Source: Bretschneidera sinensis
Taxonomy: Eukaryota; Streptophyta; Magnoliopsida; Brassicales; Akaniaceae
Reading direction: 5' to 3'
Length of the DNA stretch: 64,000 nucleotides
NCBI GenBank assembly: GCA_023935145.1
Contig: CM043699.1
Location: 125,439,036-125,503,035 of the forward strand
Shown here: positions 22,148-33,998 of the stretch, piece by piece
Position numbering within the stretch: position 1 is the first letter of the stretch
How the letters are laid out: every line of letters begins with the position of its first letter
Made by a program: the position numbers and the translations under genes
Notes under the pieces: generated by a model
Told to the model about the DNA's origin: nothing
Database searches by the model: none
The model's input: only the letters and a program-made list of their open reading frames with translations

Positions 22148-22165
22148 TCCCCGGCAACGGCGCCA
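22148..22165 (-). other. Primer-binding site of B2, perfect tRNA-Asp match
   Basis: Minus-strand TGGCGCCGTTGCCGGGGA, complementary over all 18 bases to the plant tRNA-Asp(GTC) 3' end including CCA, as I recall that sequence. Confidence 0.9.
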
Positions 22166-22171
22166 AAAACT

Positions 22172-23492
22172 TGTTGTGCGTTTATCTACCTAAATAAATA
22201 GGTGAATAATCATACTAGTTATACTTGCAAGTGCACAAGGTCATCAGTGTAGTCTAGTGTGCGAAAGCAAGGTCATCTCCACAGGGATTGGTAAAGTTGC
22301 TTTTTAGAATTAGTTTCTCAAAAGTAAAAAGAGATAAATATTTGTTGGAAGGTGATTTGATAATAATAAAGACATAGGGCTTTGATATCCACCACTAGTC
22401 ATATATTCCCAATGTGTATAAGGTATCAGTGCACTAGCTTTATTATGTATACCTACTGGTTGCCAACCTAAGGGCATGGTATTTACTCCTTAAGCTATTG
22501 ATTTCCCTAAGCAACGAGTTAGGCATGGTATCTACTCTAACTCTTTTCTTCCTTAATGGGATTCAGCATGGTATCTGCTTGAGTTGTTCATTAAGAAAAC
22601 ATAAGTACTGTGGAAATCGACAACCACATGAGACCTAGGGCATGGTATCTACTCCCAGTTTCCTATGTTGATTAACCCGGGTACCCGGATAAGATATCCC
22701 TTGTTACTAATGTTAGACCCAGGACTCGGTCATCCAAATTGGTCTAACTAACCCATCCATACCACATGCATTCCTTGGCCTTACACATACATATGAGGAA
22801 TTTAAATAAGCACAGGTGTTAATCAAGTTAAGTAACATAATAAGCTATCGGCAAAGATTTAATCAATGAATAAAAATATGGGAATGCATAACTAGGGCTT
22901 CAATCGAGCCCTATAAGAGAGTTAGTTACACATACTAACTGAATTAAACATTATAAATAAACTAAACATAAAGGAGAAGAATAAACCAGAGAGAAGAGGC
23001 GTCAATTCTCTCCCAAGCCCTCAACTCCAAGTAAAAGAAAAGAGAGAAGTGTTTTCTATCTAAGGTGTCTTTTGTGTGTGAGTTACAAGTGTATTTATAG
23101 GTCCTTGAGACGTCCTAAGAGAACCATGAGTTTCTAAACCTTCCTAAAACAACAATTCTCTTATTTCCAAAATAGGGTTCTGTAGTTTACTGTTCACACT
23201 CGTACATGTGCGCTCGATCGCAGTGTGCCTTGCACTCGATCGCAGTGTGCGCTCGATCCTTCAAGTGTGCGCACGATCGCATTGCATGGTGCGATCGATC
23301 GCAATTTGTGCAGAGAATGCTCCAGGCCTTCCAGATTTTTTCATTTAAGTGCCAAAACTGCTTCTTTTTATCCAAGACCCTATAAAAACATGTAAAACAC
23401 ACAAATGGAGTAAAAAAGATAAAATTAACGTAATTAAGGACCTAATAACTATAAATAAGGGGGCTTAAATATGAATATTTAAGCATCTATTA
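22172..23492 (-). repeat. B2 LTR, right copy (shared, 1321 bp)
   Basis: 5' LTR of internal 1 and 3' LTR of internal 2. TATA box at 23091-23100 (minus), hairpin array 22467-22658, palindrome cluster 23193-23307. It differs from the left copy by a 17-bp unit in that cluster and scattered substitutions. Confidence 0.92.
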
Positions 23493-25149
23493 CACCCCCA
23501 AACTTACATATTGCTAGTCCCTTAGCAATACTAAATTAAAAACTAAAACGAAAACATAGATAAATCAAATGTTCATAGTGTCAATCAAAAATCTAGATCT
23601 TGCACAACATTATGATGCGCATTCATGAGCAAGCTTAACAAGTGTAAACATATTTTCACAATAATTAAGAGTTTTGAACGCAAATCATTTTCATGAGGTA
23701 GCTTAAGACATCACAATTTTGACTTTAGTGTGTGGTGACTAGCACACAAAAGATTGGGTTTCTAAGAAATTCAAACGTGTATTGTGTCAATGACTCAAGA
23801 TTCACCAAATTTCCTATTAGAGTCAACAAATATAGAATAGACTTTTATTTGTGATCTTTTTGCCGAGTTAGTTCCCCTAAGCTTTCTTGTTGACTCGTGT
23901 AACGAGCGTTTAGTCAATGACTTCCAAACCAGATGGTTTTAGGGCATTAGGTGTAAAGACACCCCTAAGGACTTACTAGCTCGAGTCAACAAGGCTACGA
24001 AATAAAACTGGTTTTAATGCTACCACTTAGAATTTTCCACTTTTTGACGTGACACTCAATGCTTACTGAGGCAAGAGGGCCAGCTACTCAGCGGAAAGTT
24101 ATTTTTAATGACTATTTAAGATTTTCCACCTTTTAACGTGACACTCAATGCTTACTGAGGCAAGAGGGCCAGTTACTCAGCGGAAGATTTGTTTTTATTG
24201 ATCATTAGGAGCATTTTTTTTAGCATGACACAATCTTTTCTATTTTTATATGCCAAAATGTTAATCTAATAGGTCATCTAGTTCACAGTCAAGCAAAAGA
24301 AACATACCAATCCAAATAACATGTCATACCCCACACAATTATGTGCTAACGTGCTCGTGATAGTTTAAGTTAAACTTGTGAATCTTTAAATGCCTAAAAG
24401 GCAGTGATCTATGTTCAAAACTTGATTATTGGACTATATATTCAAAGTGTTAAGCTCGCTGATGAAGTCGAATCATAAGGTTTTGTTGAGATCACAAAAA
24501 GGTTTATTAGATAGAATGAACATGCCTTTATCTATGAAAATAGCAACAAAACAAAAAAAATGTGGGACATAGTGAGTGTGTGAATGTGTCCCCATACCCC
24601 CAAACTTAAATTGCACATTGTCCCCAATGTGTGAATAGCATGGAAGGAGCTGACCTGGGAGATAGAGAACTGATGGCTGACAGGACTCGTAGCACGCCCC
24701 CAAACTTCAACTGGATGCTCACGCTGTCCTCGAAAAAGAAAGAAAAACAGATATAGAATGGAAAACAAGTAATAAACTACAATAGAAAAGTAAACTATGA
24801 AATACTAATAATAAACTATGAAAAGGATATGCTTTGGGGTGCCTCCCATGAGCGCTAAGTTTAACGTCTTCAGCCAAACGTGGTACCCTCTCACTGCTAG
24901 TCTCCAGGTGGTGCAGTCGAGAAGGAACCGGGTGCAGGAGGTGGAGGTTGACAGTTTAGGCATCATGGCAAGTTGCTGTCCAATGTGCGCTTGATCGCAC
25001 TGTGAAGTGCGCTCGATCTCACTTGTGGCAGAGAGTGCGTACTGAGGGGCCTTACTGCCACTAACCTCAATAGAGGCACTTGAGCTACACGTTTATCAAA
25101 GTCAAAACTGCTCAAGCGCTCTCTATAGTAGCTTCATCATTTAGTCTTT
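23493..25149 (-). other. 3' non-coding region of B2 internal 2
   Basis: Same order of control motifs as 17623-19264: polypurine tract, paired ACTGAG units (about 24030-24195), GGGA hairpin near 24620, conserved AGCGCTCATGGGAGGCA block near 24840-24870 (better preserved here than in internal 1), and palindrome motifs at about 24985-25025. No gene recognised. Confidence 0.66.
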
Positions 25150-26277
25150 TGGCAAGGAGTACTTAAAATCCACTGCATGTGGCTTAGGTGCTCTTGTTGC
25201 TATTGCATACTGGACAATTTGGGGTGCTAAATCTTCATCCTTTGGTCGTACTGTAATTTCAGAGTGTGGTGTGACTCTATGTCCATGTATTGTGAAGGTC
25301 TGTTTTCTTGCAGACAAATTCTACAATTCTAAGTTTAGTGCCTGGACAATAGATGAGAGAAAAGTAGTATTAGTATGCTCCAGGGTTTCAAACGGAGGAG
25401 TGAACTTACTTGGATGCTTTGAAGAGGCTTCAAGAAGGTGCACAGCTTCAATGATGTCATCTGTAATATCTTCAAATTCTGACTTAGGAACCATATCCGA
25501 ACTTGTGAAGCTGTGAATGAGGGCGGCCTCCAATGGATCTGTGTGATGGACCTGAAAAACTTGTTTGACAGCACTTTGCATCATACATTCATTAAAACAT
25601 TCATCATCATTATCATCTTAAGGTAATTTCATTGCATCAAATGTCTTAAATTCTATTGTTTCGCTATTTACCGTCATACTTACAATTCTCTTTTTCACAT
25701 TAATTATTGTATCAACAGTTCTTATAAAGGGTCTTCTTAAGATAATGGGCAGAGGTAATGGCATAGGGTATTCTTCCATATCTAATACAATGAAGTTAGC
25801 AGGCAAAATAAACTCACCTACCTTGACCAGGACATCTTCAAGTATACCTCTAGGTCTTTTGATGCTTCTATCTGCCAATTGGAAAGTGATGGAGGTTGGT
25901 TGAAGCTCCCCCAAACCAAGCTTTTCAACTACTGTGTATGGTAGAAAATTGACACTTGCTCCTAAATTTAGTAATGCTCGCTCAAACAACTGAACACCTA
26001 TCCTACAGGGAATAATAAAACTACCCAGATATTTTAGTTTTGGTGGTAGTTTTCTTAACAATACCGCACTTACCTCTTCAGCTAGAGCCACTGTTTCATG
26101 TTCTTGAAACTTTCTTTTGTTAGTGCAACAATCTTTTAAAAATTTAGCATAAGCAGGAATTTGTTTAATTGCATCTAATAAGGGAACATTAATTTCTACT
26201 TTTCTCAAGGTTTCAAAAATATCAAGCAGTTTATCTTTCTTGGGCATTACTAACCTTTGAGGGAAAGGTGGTGCATT
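25150..26277 (-). pseudogene. Protease region and trailing segment (B2 internal 2)
   Basis: Open from 26247 to 25618, then 25584 to 25321 in another frame. The active site reads NLGASVN: the catalytic Asp codon is AAT (25966-25968) instead of GAT, so the protease would be inactive. The other blocks (LADRSIKRPRG, PLPLPIILRRPF) are kept. The unrecognised PKDEDLAP segment follows at about 25150-25320. Confidence 0.85.
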
Positions 26278-27757
26278 CTATTTCTCTATTTCACTCACCT
26301 TGGATGTGGATGGCTTAGCTGGAGATGCTTGAGCTGGCTCATTAACTCCTATGATCTTACCATTTCGGAGAGTTGTAACGATTTTCAGCTGTTGATACCC
26401 TCTTGGATTTGGTAATGTTTGTGCGGGGAGTTCACCTTGCTTCCTTTCACTTAGCTCCTTAGCCAATTGTCCCATTTGTGCCTCTAACCTTTGAATTGCT
26501 TGCTCATGTGTTGTCATTAATTGCTGTTGTTGAAGGGCCAGTTGCTTTACAAGACTCTCTAGATCATCCTTCTTTGGTTCTGGATTGGGTTGGGTTGCTT
26601 TATGGACGTTCCTTTGTTGCCCTTGAGGGTTCAAGGTGTCTTGATTGTTGCTCCATGATAGGTTGGAGTGGTTCCACCATCCAGGGTTGTATGCATATGC
26701 ACTGTTTGGTCCCCTATAGTTCGCTTGCTCAGGATCTGTAGATGAATACAAATGGCAGGTCTCAGTGGTGTGATTAAATTGGGAACATATTGCACATACC
26801 TGGGGTGATGTAGCTTGTGGACTCGGTGATGTGTTTTGAGCAGTCATAGCTTTTACAATCATATCTAGCCTCATATCTAGCTTCCTCTCCAGAGCAGCTA
26901 TTTGGGTAGAGGTTTCGCCATTTAGAGTAACTTCATACATACTTTTGCTCTTGACTCATTGTTTATATCTTGAGGAGAATTGTTGGGTATGCTCACTCAA
27001 TGCCTCAAACAGTTCCATGGCTTCTTTACTGCTCTTCTCCATTAGCACACCTCCACAACCAGTCAGCAATACCTTTATTCATGTCATTTAGACCATCATA
27101 AAATGCTAGTACCAGCTCATCTTGAGGTAGGTTGTGGTGTGGGCATTTGAGTAGTAGCTCGTTGAAGTGTCCCCATGCCTCAAAGAACAGATCTCCATCC
27201 CTTTGTTGGAAGGATTGGATCTTCTTCCTCATTTGCCTCGTCTTTTGGGCTAGGAAGAACTTCCTCAGAAATTTGCCAGCCAACTCCTCCCAAGTGTGGA
27301 TTGAAACTGCAGGCAAAGAATTGTACCATAGTTTAGCATTATCTTTTAAGGAAAAAGGAAATAGAATTAACCTTATTCCTTCTTGGTCTAGGCCTTGGAT
27401 ATGCTGGAACTTGCAAAGATCGAAAAATTCTCGGAGGTGCAAGTGTGGATCTTCATTGGGTGTACCCCGAAAGTGAGTTAGTGCACTTAGTATTTGCGGA
27501 GATATGTAGTAATTGCCTTCTGCCTCAGGTTGATATGCAATGCATGATGGCTGAATAAGGTTCCATGGGGTGAAGGATTGCTTCATCGGTATTCGTGCAG
27601 GTGGTTGCTGGTTTTCGAGCTGTTCCGCCATTGGAGCTTCGTTCTCGAATTCCTCTTTGTTATCCTCGAAGTTGTTTCTAAGCCTTTGTCGGATGGTCCG
27701 CTCAAGCTCAGGCTCGAGGGGAAAGAGTGTTTGATGTCGGGATCGAAGTCCGTGCAT
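26278..27757 (-). pseudogene. gag: gag (B2 internal 2)
   Basis: Starts MHGLRSRHQTLFPLEPELE at 27757 and is open to 27026 (243 codons). After stops near 26960 it is open again from 26940 to 26278 (220 codons) with the zinc knuckle CAICSQFNHTTETC (about 26753-26796) and the coiled-coil tail. It ends at a TAG where internal 1 has Trp. This is the best preserved B-type gag of the window. Confidence 0.88.
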
Positions 27758-27890
27758 AAATCAGGTAAATCAACTTCAGTGCAGTAGTTCAACTCTGCTG
27801 CTAGGGCAACTCTCTGCCTGAATTGCGTTCGATCGCACAAGAGGTTGCGATCGATCGCAAATACCACAGAAAGTACGAGTAGGGTTTTGA
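27758..27890 (-). other. Truncated leader of B2 internal 2
   Basis: Holds two palindrome motifs (TGCGATCGATCGCA and a decayed copy, 27823-27865). It ends at the join with the RT gene of C. Confidence 0.7.
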
Positions 27891-30310
27891 TCACTTTCCA
27901 CTCCCTTTTATTGATCAAATTCTTGAGTGCGTAGCTGGTCATCCCTTTTACTGTTTTCTAGATGGTTATTCTGATTATTATCAAATAGAAATTGCATTAG
28001 AAGACCAAGAAAAGACCACTTTTACTTGTCCTTTTGGCACATATGCTTTTCGCAGAATGCCATTTGGATTATGTAATGCCCCTTCTAATTTTCAACGCTG
28101 CATGATGAGTATTTTTAGTGACATGGTTAAAAGTTTCATGGAGGTTTTTATGGATGACCTAACTGTTTTTGGATCTTCATTCGAAGCATGCTTAATGATT
28201 TTAGAAAGAGTATTAATTCCCTGTGAGGAAAAAGAGTTGGTTTTAATTTGGGAAAATGCCATTTCATGGTACCATCCGGCATTGTCTTAGGGCATATTAT
28301 CTCTTCTAAAGGAATAGAGGTTGATCAATCTAAGATTGAAATAATCTCTAAATTTCCTACACCTAAGACAATAAAAGATGTGAGGTCTTTCCTTGGTCAT
28401 GCTGGTTTTTATAGGAGTTTCATACAAAATTTTTCAAGCATATCTAGACCACTATGTGTCCTCCCAGTTAAAGACACTCCCCTTGAATGTACAGAAGCTT
28501 ATCAAGAAGCATTCCAAATGTTGATCGGCAAGCTTACTTCCGCACCTATAATGCAGTCACTGGATTGGACCTTGCCTTTTGAAATCATGTGTGATGCTAG
28601 TGACTACGCTGTAGGTGCTGTTCTTGGACAGCGAAGAGAGGGAAAGCCATTTGTCATTTACTATACTAGTAAAATTTTAAATAGTGCTCAAATGAATTAC
28701 TCCATAACTGAAAAAGAATTACTAACTTTAGTATTTGCTTTAGACAAATTTCATGCTTATTTAATTGGTTCCTCTATTCTTCTTTTACTGATCATACAGC
28801 ACTCAAGTACCTTCTCACAAAGAAAGATACTAAAGCACGACTGATCCGATGGATCCTCCTTCTTCAAGAATTCGACATCACCATTAAAGACAAAAAAGGA
28901 GTGGAGAATGTAGTGGCTGATTATCTTTCAAGACTTACTTTTGAGGACACTTGTGATGAAATGCCAATCAAGGATGATTTTCCCGATGAGCAATTATTAT
29001 CCATTTCTTCTCTACCATGGTTTGCTCACATCGTAAATTATTTGGCTACAGGTGAGATACCAATGGATTAGAGCACTCAAGACAAGAGGAAATTCTTATA
29101 CGAGGTACATAATTTCCATTGAGATGAGCCCTATCTTTTCAAGTATTACCCTGACCAAATTCTAAGGCGTTGCATCCCTAATGAAGAGATTGCAAGTGTC
29201 ATAGACTTTTGTCACTCCCAAGCTTGTGGAGGCCACTTTTGAATGAAAAAAACCGCTGCAAAAATTTTGTTGTGTGGATTTTATTGGCCTTCCTTGTTTT
29301 AAGATGCAAACACCTACTGTCGCTCATGTGAAAGGTGTCAAAAGTTAGGAGTTGTGTCCCGTCGAAATATGATGCCCTTAAACCCTATTTTAGTAATTGA
29401 AAATTTTGATTGTTGGGGCATCGATTTTATGGGACCCTTTCCTCCTTCCTTTGGATACCAATATATCATTGTGGCAATAGATTATGTATCTAAGTGGGTA
29501 GAGGTAGCAGCTTGCAGAAGTAATGATAATAGAACGGTAATCAAATTTCTTAAAGAAAATGTGTTATCTCGATTTGGTACACCACATAGTATAATTAGTG
29601 ATCGAGGTACACATATTTGCAACCGTTCTTTTCAAGCTTTAATGCAAAAATATGGGGTGTTACATAAAATTTCTACTGCCTATCATCCTCAAACTAGTGG
29701 ACAAGTAGAGTTTGCTAATAGGGAAATTAAACAAATTTTAGAAAAAACAGTTAACCCGGATCGCAAGGATTGGTCTTTAAGACTTGCTGATGCACTTTGG
29801 GCCTACCGTACTGCTTTTAAAACACCCTTAATCATGTCACCTTATAGGCTTGTTTTTGGAAAGCCTTGCCACTTACCGGTGGAGCTCGAGCATAGAGCTT
29901 ATTGGGCCATCAAGTCTTTTAACTTTGACATAAGAGAGGCGGGTAAACTTAGGAAGTATCAACTGACCGAGTTAGAGGAATTACAAAACGATGCTTATGA
30001 GAATTCTAGAATCTATAGGACCAAGATGAAAGCTTTCCATGATAAAAACATTTTGAGGAAAACTTTTAGACCTAATGATTGAGTATTCTTATACGATTCT
30101 AGACTCCATAAGCATCCAGGGAAACTTCGGTCAAGATGGACCAGTCCTTTCATAGTAAAACATGTTTTTGAAAATGGAGCGGTGGAAATTGATGACATTA
30201 AGGACAGTCGAATTTTTAAAGTGAATGGTCAGTGCCTTAAGATCTTAATCAATAGGCCAAATCCAGAGGTGAAAGACATTTCACTTATGGATCCAGTCTA
30301 TTTCCTTTAG
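27891..30310 (+). pseudogene. pol: pol of element C: RT (5' cut), RNase H, integrase
   Basis: Begins within RT at HFPLPFIDQ. It keeps the FMDD catalytic motif (28147-28158), then RNase H ([20 protein letters not shown]) and the integrase zinc-finger region. The integrase core has all three catalytic acids: [16 protein letters not shown] and GQVEFANRE. Frameshifts occur near 28255 and 28775. Stops occur near 29070, 29122, 29240 and 29300, and TGA at 30080. The longest clean piece is 29354-30082 (integrase core, 242 codons). The gene ends at TAG 30308-30310. Protease and N-terminal RT were lost at the B2 junction. Confidence 0.9.
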
Positions 30311-30486
30311 ACTTTACCACCCAGGTACGTTTTCATTTATTTTTCTTTTGATTTGTTTATTTTGTTTTTAATTACGTTTTATTCAATCTTAATTATTAGT
30401 TTTTCTTTTTTTTTTAGTTAAGTTTAATCTAATTTCTAAGATTTATTTTTAACTTTATTTTATTTCTCTTCTCTTTTGGACCACTA

Positions 30487-30790
30487 GAATTTTTAGGCAC
30501 CAGTGTGCACCACGGTGCTCCTCAGCAGCACCGCGGTGCCCAGTACCTAGCCCAGCAAGCTCCAGGCCCAGCACCGCAGCGCCAGACCCAGCACCACGGT
30601 GCCCAGTACCGAGCCCAGCAAGTGCAAGGCCCAACCAGACCTAGCACCGCAGTACCTAGTACCATTCCTAGCAAGTGCCAGGCCCAGCACCGCAGCTCCA
30701 GACCCAGCACCGCGGTGCCGAGTACCGAGCCCAGTAAGCATTAGGCCTAGCACCGCAGCACACTGCACGACGCTAGCCCGAGCCTAGCAC
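30487..30790. promoter_or_regulatory. Internal GCACCGCGGTGC palindrome cluster of C
   Basis: About ten copies of GCACCGCGGTGC and variants (GCACCACGGTGC, GCACCGCAGCGC, GCACCGCAGTAC) with a common follow-on CCAGTACC and AGCCCAGCAAG, so part of it is a loose tandem repeat. It translates in several frames without stops, which creates spurious ORFs. It is the same motif as in the U3 of this element's LTRs. Confidence 0.7.
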
Positions 30791-30810
30791 AACCTAACCC
30801 TAAATTCTGC

Positions 30811-30820
30811 ACTATAAAAG
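30811..30820 (+). promoter_or_regulatory. Candidate internal TATA box of C
   Basis: ACTATAAAAG lies about 20 bases after the palindrome cluster and 340 bases before the third ORF. The LTR TATA box of the same element is ACTATAAATA. A separate promoter for the third ORF is inferred. Confidence 0.5.
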
Positions 30821-31160
30821 CCATTTTACCCCCTTCTTCCTCATTTCTTCTTTCACAAAACCAGCAGCACACTCCCTCCTCACTCCACTTGCGCACTCAC
30901 TTGAACTCAAAATTACTTGTTGCACCATCATTTCTTACTCAATTGCTCACTTTTGTTGCTGAATTAGGTAGCATTCTCCTTCAAAAGCTTGGTTATAAGA
31001 AGACCACTGGGATCATCAAGAATGCTCCCAGAGGTAGATAGTCTTTCTTCTCTCCACCATGGACATCAAGTAAGACCACTTTCTTATATTTTATTGTGCT
31101 TTTGTGCTAATTAGTGATTATACTTTGCCTTAAATCTATTATTTTAAAATATTTGTTTCC

Positions 31161-32347
31161 ATGGCACCAAAGACCAAGAGACCTAGGGGGAGACCACAGC
31201 AAGAATATGATGGGACCAAATTTGTGAGTTTTGCAGCGAGTGAGAGATATATTAGTATGTTACAAAGTCGAAAACCCATTCTCGAAAGAGGATTCAAAAT
31301 CACTGAGAGGGGAAATCCGACCTTATTTAGAATGATTCTAGATAGGAATTGGAGCACATTTACACAACAACCCTCTCACTCCCTCCCAAATTTGGTTAGA
31401 GAATTTTATGCCAATGCACCCGAGCATAGGAATGGTGAAGTAAGAGTGAAAGGACGACTAGTCTCTTTTAGCAGCACATCCATTAATAACTTCTACGGAT
31501 TACCTGACATTAGGCATAGTAAGTATAGCTTATATGTGTCTACCATCAATTATGACGAGATTTGCCATACCCTTTGTATTTCGGGCACTACATGGAAAAT
31601 GATGGGTGATCTCCCTGTCACTTTGCCCGGTACTTCTCTCAATGTCACTGGTAGGGCTTGGAAATATTTTATATATAGTGGATGATGCCTGTTTTACATT
31701 ATAGTGCCTTAACTGTTGAACGAGCTGTGTTAGTCTATGCAATTTTAATGGGAATGACTATTGATGTCGGCTAAGTCATACATGATTCAATCAACCACAC
31801 TATTAGACAAAAGCTTGGATTATATTTTCCTTCTTTGATAACCCAATTGTGCATCCGAGCTGGAGTCCAATACAGCCCTGATGAAGAGGCCCAGGAACCC
31901 AAAAGATCCATTGATGATAGCTTGCTAGCACAGATTCAAGCCTCAAGGCCGCCCATTCCGAGAAAGGGAGCAGTCTCTGCTGGCCGTCCTTCTTCCTCTA
32001 GGCCTCTCACTATTTTCGAGTACTTTGAGCGTCTAGAGAGTCTTTTTGATGAGCATCAGAAATTGTTGCTTGATAGGTTAGATCGTCCAGACAAAATATT
32101 GGCTCAGCAAAACAGATTCTTGGCTCAACAAGCTGATTATCAAGCCGGGGTCTACTGTTCTTTTGGTCAGATGTGCCACCACCTTGCCTCTGCTTCTGGT
32201 TGTAATATGGATCACTTCCCTACTATGCCACTCTATCCGGGTTCATTTTTTGATCCCACTCCTGAGGAAGGTGAGGAGAATTAAGAAAATGAGGAGAGTG
32301 AAGAAAATGATGAGAATGAAGATGATAATGAGAATTTAGAGGATTAG
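31161..32347 (+). pseudogene. Third ORF of C (plant transposon protein family, Athila ORF3)
   Basis: Starts MAPKTKRPRGRPQQEYDG, a basic AT-hook-like start, and runs open for 174 codons. It contains REFYANAPEHRNGEVRVKGRLVSF and INNFYGLPDI. This resembles the domain that I know as putative plant transposon protein (Pfam PF20167, from memory), found downstream of pol in Athila relatives. A frame change near 31680 and a TAA near 31771 break it. It continues from 31835 (LCIRAGVQYSPDEE) to an acidic Glu/Asn/Asp-rich tail ending at 32347, across a TAA at 32282. I see no signal peptide or convincing membrane segment, so calling it env would not be justified. Confidence 0.75.
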
Positions 32348-33998
32348 TTTTAGGTCCTTTGTTTTGTTTGTTTCTCTTTGTTTGTTTTTTTTTATTGTTT
32401 GTTTTGTTTGTTTATTTTTTTTATTTTTCATTTATTTCCTGTACTAACCTAATATATGGTGGGAATCTTAAGGGCATACTAAAGTTGTTTTCTCTTTGTT
32501 GTCATGTTCTATGTTGTAGATTGGAATTTCAACAAGAGGAATGGCAAGCACTTCACCCAATAGTACACATGTTCCAGCACCTGGGCACTTGTGTTTACAA
32601 AAATGGAGTTTTCTTTACTTTCTCTTTAAACATTGAGGATAATGCTAGTTTTAAGTTGGGGTGGAGGAAACATATTTCTTTAAATTGTTTGGTGTTACCT
32701 TCCCTTACCTTTTGTTTTAAGCATGATTTGTGTTTACCTTGGATATAATTCACATGTCAATGATATAAGCTTAATTGAGATAACATATAGCATATAGAAG
32801 AAGTTAAATCTTGCTTTGGTTTGAAATTAATTTAAGTATCAATCTTCACTTGGTTTGAGACTTTAGTTTGTGGTAAGAATGTATGATTAATCTAAAACAT
32901 TTAGAGAAGTTTTATGTGTGATTGCTTTGTGAATACTTTTGCGGTCTCGACAAGCTCTAGAACTTATTTGATAATCACTTAAGGCAAATTCCTAGGATGC
33001 ACACTACTTAAGATATGATATAGGACATTTTTGAACCGTTTGAGCCTTCCAAACTTACCATTGCTATATTTATCACACCCATTTGAGCCTTTTTCTTGAA
33101 AAAGAATTTGAGTCTTGTTTCTTTCAATAGCCATTCACTCACCTTTATGAGCCTAAAATATTTTATCCTTACCTTACTTTTAAAAGAACTTAGTTATACA
33201 CATTTGTTGAGAAGCACTCAAGAGGAGTAAGGATGAAAGTATGAGAAAAAAAATTACTACCATAACCTAAATACATGAAAAGAGATAAGTTGGGGGTTGT
33301 GGAAAAGAAAAAAAAATTGATGAAAAAAGAGGTGAATGGTCTTATGTGCCAAAATAAAAAAGAAATGAATTATAGCAAAGAAATAAGAAAGAAAGAAAAA
33401 AAAATGGTGATTTGTTAAAAGAAATGATCGAAAAATTGTTGGAAGAATTGGGTATTGAAGTAAGGTTATCCAGTGCTTAAAGAGTTGTGTTCAAAACTAA
33501 GAGATTAAGTTCTTTTACTTGTTGAATCCTTCCCGTTCTTTCTTAACCTTTACCTTAGCCTAACGTTACAAGCTTAGTAAAGACCTATTGATCCATTGTA
33601 GTGTGACTTTTCTACAATAGTGGAGAGTGATTTGAAAAATAAGCCTATGGAGCTTGATTTGTGATTGATATCACGCAATTTAATATATTTTAGAGGCCAA
33701 AACTTGTATTCATGAATGTTGTGCATAAAATCATCCGGGTGTTTGGATTAATGGATTATAGTAAGATGGATGTTAAGAGTCAATAACAATTTTAAGATTG
33801 ATGTTTGGATTACTTTTGGATTTAGGTGAAATTTAATTATTCTTTGTGCTGTATGTTGTGTGCAATGTTTGAGACAAACGTGAATTACTTTTGGTTAACA
33901 CTAGTAGTGCTTTACTTTGTTTATGATTCCCACCATAGAACTCATTTCTTGTTTCCGCTTGAATTACTAGAGACTATCAATAAGCTAGTTGGGGGTTG
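32348..33998 (+). other. 3' non-coding region of element C
   Basis: AT-rich, with homopurine stretches (33240-33420) and no gene. It lacks the B-type AGCGCTCATGG block and the paired ACTGAG units, so it is a different 3' region. AGTTGGGGGTTG just before 33999 is the likely polypurine tract. A similar AAGTTGGGGGTTGTGG occurs at about 33287-33301. Confidence 0.7.

Larger units (their letters stand above)
16285..27890 (-). mobile_element. B2: minus-strand tandem Athila-type element, 5' part of second copy lost
   Basis: Order on the plus strand: LTR (16285-17622), internal 1 (17623-22171), LTR (22172-23492), internal 2 (23493-27890). Internal 2 stops in its leader, just upstream of gag. There it joins RT of element C at about 27889-27891 with GA shared at the join. 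Each internal copy has gag and protease only. The left flank in C is CCTGT; the right flank is gone with a piece of C (protease to start of RT). So the present form is a tandem insertion followed by a deletion across its right junction. Confidence 0.87.
30311..31160 (+). other. Spacer between pol and third ORF of C, promoter-like
   Basis: T-rich start, then a GC-rich palindrome cluster (30487-30790), a TATA box (30811-30820) and about 340 bases of leader-like CT-rich sequence before the ORF at 31161. The layout copies that of the LTR promoter of the same element. Confidence 0.6.

Noticed and set aside
22148..22165. tRNA-Asp gene
   Set aside because: Only the 18 bases complementary to the tRNA 3' end are present; no cloverleaf. 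It is a primer-binding site.
30505..30787. Four overlapping GC-rich ORFs (Gln, Ala, Pro-rich) between pol and third ORF of C
   Set aside because: By-product of the GCACCGCGGTGC repeat; open on both strands and in several frames.
31161..32347. Envelope gene (as claimed for some Athila relatives)
   Set aside because: No signal peptide, no convincing membrane segment, no furin-like site; the sequence fits the plant transposon protein type instead.
32348..33998. Host gene in the 1.65-kb stretch without element coding sequence
   Set aside because: No ORF with recognisable features, and it ends in a polypurine tract at the C 3' LTR, so it is the element's own 3' region.
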